Shown here: positions 6,526 through 8,998 of the stretch, piece after piece | Position numbering within the stretch: position 1 is the first letter of the stretch | How the letters are laid out: each line of letters begins with the position of its first letter | Assembly (NCBI GenBank): GCA_031292735.1 | Contig: JARLGP010000063.1 | Span: 1 to 8,998, forward strand | Reading direction: 5' to 3' | DNA length: 8,998 bases | Source of the DNA: Holophaga sp. | GTDB lineage: Bacteria; Acidobacteriota; Holophagae; Holophagales; Holophagaceae | The notes under the pieces: model-generated | Told to the model about the DNA's origin: nothing | Databases searched by the model: none | What the model saw: the letters and a program-made list of their open reading frames with translations, nothing else | Translations under genes and position numbers: made by a program

Positions 6526-7101
6526 ATGGCTGCCCTGATTGAAGCGATCAACGTTAAACGCAAGATGTTCTTCGAGCTGGAGGATATCCCCTACCACTGC
6601 CTGGACGTGGAGGTCTCCACGCCCACCGCCCGGGGCGGCCAGACCCTGGTTCGGCTCAAGATGCGCAACCTGATCACCCGGGCGGTGTTCGACAAGACCT
6701 TCAAGGCCAGTGACAAGTTCAAGGAGCCGGATCTGCAGATGGTCCAGGCCTCCTACCTGTACAGCGACGGCACCGGTTCCCACTTCATGGACCAGGAGAG
6801 CTTCGACACCCTCACCCTCAATTCGGACATGGTGGGCGACGCCCTGGACTTCCTGGTGGAGGGCGCCATCATCCAGATCCAGAAGTACAACGGCGATGCC
6901 ATCGGGCTGCAGATGCCCACCCACGTGGAACTGGCGGTCACCTACACCGAGCCGGGCGCCCGGGGCGACACGGCCAGCGGCAACGTCACCAAGCCGGCCA
7001 AGCTGGAAACCGGCATCGAGATCCGGGTGCCCCTGTTCATCAAGGAGGGGGAGAAGGTCAAGGTGGCCACGGAGACCCGGGAGTTCGCGGGCCGCGCGTA
7101 G
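6526..7101 (+). CDS. efpL: Elongation factor P-like protein, EfpL (YeiP) type
   Basis: A 191-residue protein with the three-domain EF-P layout: a KOW-like domain I (about 1-65), an OB domain II with YLYSDGTGSHFMDQESFDTL (about 82-101), and an OB domain III with KPAKLETGIEIRVPLFIKEGEKVKV (about 155-180). EF-P family proteins bind the ribosomal E site and rescue stalling at proline-rich sequences. The domain I loop, which in EF-P carries the modified lysine of the VKPGKG type, here reads STPTARGGQT (31-40). That matches the SPTARGAAT loop of E. coli YeiP/EfpL, with R36 at the place of EfpL R33; the usual modified Lys is absent, so EpmA-type lysylation is not expected. The C-terminus GRA also fits YeiP. 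The start ATG 6526 follows GAGGA by four bases. rsgA follows after two bases, making a translation-factor operon. A generic EF-P assignment is the fallback. Confidence 0.92.
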   Translation: MAALIEAINVKRKMFFELEDIPYHCLDVEVSTPTARGGQTLVRLKMRNLITRAVFDKTFKASDKFKEPDLQMVQASYLYSDGTGSHFMDQESFDTLTLNSDMVGDALDFLVEGAIIQIQKYNGDAIGLQMPTHVELAVTYTEPGARGDTASGNVTKPAKLETGIEIRVPLFIKEGEKVKVATETREFAGRA

Positions 7102-7103
7102 CC

Positions 7104-8195
7104 ATGTCCCGGAAATTCCGCCTGGGGCAGAGCCGGGATGTCCAGGACCTGGACGCCCCCGACGCCTACGCCCGGGAGGGCCGGGCCCAGAGCAAGCGCC
7201 GGCAGCGTTCGGCGGAGCGGCTCGCCACCGACAACGAGACCCACGACGCCGACACCATGCTGCTGCTGCCGGACCCCGGCCCCTGGCTGCACCTGCCCGA
7301 GGCCACCCTGGTCTGGCGGCACAGCCAGATCGTGGACCTGGAACTGGACGACGGCTCCGCCCTGCGGGCCAGCCTGGCCGGCAAGCTCAAGGGGGTGAAG
7401 CTGGTGGTGGGCGACCGCCTGCGCTACTCCTCCGTGCCCCTGGAACCGGGAGACCCAGGCTTGCCCCAGGCCCAGGTGGTGGCGGTGATGCCCCGGCGCA
7501 CCCTGCTCAAGCGCGGGGGGATCGACGACCGCGAGCCCTGGCAGTTGATCTGCGCCAACGCCGACGAGCTCTGGGTGTGCGCCGCGGTGGTGGACCCGCC
7601 CCTGCGGCCCGGCCTGCTGGAGCGGGCCCAGACCCTGGCCCTGGCGTGCGGCCTGGGCTTCCGTATCATCGTCACCAAGCGCGACCGGGCCAGCCTCAAG
7701 GACACCCTGCCCGAACTGGACCCCCTGCGGGCCCTGGGCCTGTCCATCCTGGAAACCAGCGCGGTCCGGGGCGAGGGGCTCGAGCCGCTGCGCGAGCTGA
7801 TCCGGGGCCATTCGGTGGTGCTGATAGGCCACAGCGGGGTGGGCAAGAGCACCCTCATCAACGCCCTGGTGCCGGAACTGAACCAGCGCACCGGTGAGAT
7901 GAGCCGGTACGGCACCGGGCGCCAGACCACCACCGGGGCGCGGTGGCTCCCGGTGCCCGGCGGCGGCACCTTCATCGACACCCCCGGCATCCGCAACCTG
8001 AGCGTGCGCGGGCTGTCCCGCACCCTGCTGCCCCAGGTGTTCCCGGATTTCCCGGAGGAGTGGATCGACGATCCCATGGCGCTGGATCCCGAGGACGAGG
8101 CGCTGGGCCTGGAGTATCCGGAGCGGCTGCTGAGCCTGCAGCGCCTTTGGCTGGAGATGGAAGAGCGCAACCCCAACCAGAACGTGCACCGCTGA
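7104..8195 (+). CDS. rsgA: Ribosome small subunit-dependent GTPase A (RsgA/YjeQ), zinc knuckle absent
   Basis: A 363-residue circularly permuted GTPase. RsgA helps final 30S subunit maturation and is stimulated by the 30S subunit. A basic N-terminal tail (REGRAQSKRRQRSAERL) precedes an OB-like domain (about 60-130). The GTPase motifs appear in permuted order: G4 as TKRD (191-194, where NKxD is usual), G5-like TSAVRGEG (218-225), the P-loop GHSGVGKST (242-250), the switch GRQTTT (272-277), and G3 as DTPG (292-295). After DTPGIRNLSV the family normally has a CxnCxHxnC zinc-binding segment. Here residues 296-363 contain no cysteine at all; the only cysteines are at 150, 159 and 182. The helical C-terminal tail (YPERLLSLQRLWLEMEERNP) remains. 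The start lies two bases after the efpL stop, so translation is probably coupled. It is convergent with the BrnA-like gene (nine-base gap). Confidence 0.9.
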   Translation: MSRKFRLGQSRDVQDLDAPDAYAREGRAQSKRRQRSAERLATDNETHDADTMLLLPDPGPWLHLPEATLVWRHSQIVDLELDDGSALRASLAGKLKGVKLVVGDRLRYSSVPLEPGDPGLPQAQVVAVMPRRTLLKRGGIDDREPWQLICANADELWVCAAVVDPPLRPGLLERAQTLALACGLGFRIIVTKRDRASLKDTLPELDPLRALGLSILETSAVRGEGLEPLRELIRGHSVVLIGHSGVGKSTLINALVPELNQRTGEMSRYGTGRQTTTGARWLPVPGGGTFIDTPGIRNLSVRGLSRTLLPQVFPDFPEEWIDDPMALDPEDEALGLEYPERLLSLQRLWLEMEERNPNQNVHR

Positions 8196-8204
8196 CCGGC
8201 GGAT

Positions 8205-8498
8205 TCAGGCCGTCTTGGCCTTGATTTCCGCCATGGCTTCGGCGATGACCTGATCGTCCACCCCGTGACGGCGCAGGCTGTCCAGGACCCTTTGCACCTG
8301 GTCGTTTTCCGTCCTGGCCAGATCCTTGCGGAGACCCTGGCCGATGTAGGCCCGGATCAGGGGCTGGTAGCCCGAGAAGCCCAGGGCGGGCGCGATGGCC
8401 TTCAGGTCTTCGATGACATCCTCAGGCATGCGGAGGCTGATGCTGGTCATGGGGCGGTCCTTGCTGAGCCGGTTCTGGATGCGCTCATTCATGTTCAT
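8205..8498 (-). CDS. brnA: BrnA/CopG-like ribbon-helix-helix antitoxin
   Basis: A 97-residue protein with a ribbon-helix-helix DNA-binding region. The strand TSISLRMPEDVIEDLKAIAPALGF (about 18-41) is followed by a helix in YQPLIRAYIGQGLRKDLA, then a charged helical tail (NDQVQRVLDSLRRHGVDDQVIAEAMAEIKAK). Position directly after a BrnT toxin identifies it as the antitoxin: it should bind and neutralise the toxin through one part and repress the operon through the RHH dimer. Assignment to BrnA rather than another CopG-type antitoxin rests mainly on the partner. AAGGAGG (8509-8503) precedes ATG 8498 by four bases and ATG 8492 by ten; I chose 8498. The gene overlaps the toxin gene end by 14 bases (8485-8498), so the two are translationally coupled. 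Convergent with rsgA. Confidence 0.82.
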   Translation of the reverse strand: MNMNERIQNRLSKDRPMTSISLRMPEDVIEDLKAIAPALGFSGYQPLIRAYIGQGLRKDLARTENDQVQRVLDSLRRHGVDDQVIAEAMAEIKAKTA

Positions 8499-8781
8499 AG
8501 GTCCTCCTTTCCGAGGGTGTGGCCGGCCGGGCCGAAATGATTCGGATGCTGCCTCCCTGTCGGATGACATGGACGACGAACAAGGGCTCCCAGTCTTCGG
8601 TGAGACCGATGACCGCCTCCCTTGATTCGCCTTGGTCACTGGCGTCCACCAGGCGGACGAAGGGATCGAAAAACACCTCGCACGCCTTTTCGAAAGAGAC
8701 CTGATGCTTGCGGCGGTTCGCGGAGGCCTTGTCCTGGTTCCATTCAAAGATCTGCTGCTGGAGTTCAAAACGGACATCCAT
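8485..8781 (-). CDS. brnT: BrnT-family ribonuclease toxin
   Basis: A 98-residue protein of the BrnT family, RelE-fold ribonucleases that stop translation when released from BrnA (established for Brucella abortus BrnT-BrnA). Family features are all visible: IFEWNQDKASANRRKH (11-26), VSFEKACEVFFDP (28-40), the middle strand REAVIGL, and the C-terminal signature RIISARPATPSERRTYE (80-96). The N-terminus is slightly longer than the common MxFEWD start. The start was set to ATG 8781 because an upstream TTG-initiated reading (8817) would begin exactly on the -35 hexamer. No Shine-Dalgarno precedes 8781, so the mRNA may be nearly leaderless. The toxin comes first and the antitoxin overlaps its end, the usual order for brnTA. 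Base composition here is visibly lower in GC than neighbouring genes, suggesting horizontal acquisition. Confidence 0.9.
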   Translation of the reverse strand: MDVRFELQQQIFEWNQDKASANRRKHQVSFEKACEVFFDPFVRLVDASDQGESREAVIGLTEDWEPLFVVHVIRQGGSIRIISARPATPSERRTYEHE

Positions 8782-8788
8782 CGGACTA

Positions 8789-8817
8789 AACGTATATACG
8801 TTGTCTATGCGTGTCAA
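8789..8817 (-). promoter_or_regulatory. brnTA promoter with 14-bp palindromic operator
   Basis: On the minus strand a consensus -35 TTGACA (8817 to 8812) is followed by a perfect 14-bp palindrome, AACGTATATACGTT (8789-8802). The palindrome covers every position where a -10 could lie (TATACG at 15-base or TACGTT at 17-base spacing). RHH antitoxins typically bind such short palindromes, and BrnA is a known autorepressor, so this is the likely autoregulatory operator. The site sits in the 48-bp gap between the upstream ABC permease stop (8830) and brnT. Confidence 0.7.
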
Positions 8818-8829
8818 GGGCCATCGGAG

Positions 8830-8998
8830 TCACTTCATCGCCTCCATGGGACTCAGCCCCATGGCCCGCAGCGCCGGGTACAGCCCGAACCCCAGCGACA
8901 GCGCCAGCGCCGTGGCCCAGGCCAGGGCCAGGCCGTGGGGGTTGACCACCAGGCCGTAGGGGAACCGGGCGGAAACCGCCTGGCAGGCCAGGGCGCCG
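8830..8998 (-). CDS. ABC transporter permease, FtsX/MacB type (3' end only)
   Basis: Reading the minus strand from the window edge gives an open frame of 55 codons ending in TGA at 8832-8830; the gene starts beyond the window. The visible tail has a hydrophobic helix (HGLALAWATALALSLGFGLY) running into PALRAMGLSPMEAMK. This is the standard ending of FtsX-domain permeases, where the last membrane helix is followed by a GLYPA..A..L.P.EA motif. It belongs to the MacB/LolC-like group of exporters; the substrate is unknown. It resembles in type, but is not identical to, the permease at the left edge, and lies on the opposite strand. brnT begins 48 bases downstream on the same strand but has its own promoter. 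Confidence 0.8.
   Translation of the reverse strand, partial: GALACQAVSARFPYGLVVNPHGLALAWATALALSLGFGLYPALRAMGLSPMEAMK

Noticed and set aside
6942..8189. 415-codon minus-strand frame opposite rsgA and the efpL end
   Set aside because: His/Gln/Gly-rich shadow sequence; rsgA on the plus strand has all GTPase motifs.
8207..8226. AGGCC-GTCTT-GGCCT hairpin followed by TGATTT after rsgA
   Set aside because: Only a five-pair stem without a real T-run, and it lies inside the last codons of the antitoxin gene; too weak to call a terminator.
8818..8830. Upstream TTG start for brnT at 8817 giving 110 residues
   Set aside because: The codon is the first base triplet of the consensus -35 hexamer, so it would lie outside the transcript, and the added residues have no family similarity.

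Overview
The window is dense, GC-rich bacterial chromosomal DNA. It has short intergenic gaps, frequent GTG/ATG starts with GGAGG-type ribosome binding sites, and genes on both strands. A PknB-like Ser/Thr kinase, methylmalonyl-CoA epimerase, an EfpL/YeiP-type elongation factor and MacB/FtsX-type permeases would suit an Acidobacteriota-like (Holophaga/Geothrix-type) or deltaproteobacterial-type organism. This taxonomic guess is an inference from style and gene content; no marker gene is present to prove it.

Layout, left to right. (1) 1-405: 3' end of a MacB/FtsX-type ABC permease, followed 12 nt later by an MFS exporter (418-1638), probably one transcript. (2) 1743-3206: a DASS/SLC13 (CitT-group) anion symporter whose real start is a GTG behind a perfect AGGAGG. 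It runs tail-to-tail, one base apart, into tpx (3208-3708, minus), a typical atypical-2-Cys thiol peroxidase. (3) tpx is divergent from a lone methylmalonyl-CoA epimerase gene (3819-4232), which ends in a clear hairpin terminator. (4) 4316-6387, minus: a membrane-anchored Hanks kinase followed by a translationally coupled (TGATG) gene for an exported protein of unknown function. (5) Divergent from the kinase, 6526-8195: an EfpL-type EF-P paralogue and, 2 nt later, an RsgA-type circularly permuted GTPase lacking the usual C-terminal zinc knuckle. (6) 8205-8781, minus: a BrnT toxin / RHH antitoxin pair under a consensus -35 and a 14-bp perfect palindrome, in DNA visibly less GC-rich than its surroundings. 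(7) 8830-8998, minus: 3' end of a second FtsX-type ABC permease running off the window.

Most of this is ordinary housekeeping and transport. The parts most worth attention are the efpL-rsgA translation-factor operon with its two non-canonical proteins, the sensorless kinase with its coupled secreted partner, and the compact brnTA module with its operator. I saw no rRNA, tRNA, CRISPR array, insertion sequence or attachment site. No stretch longer than 300 bases lacks a gene.
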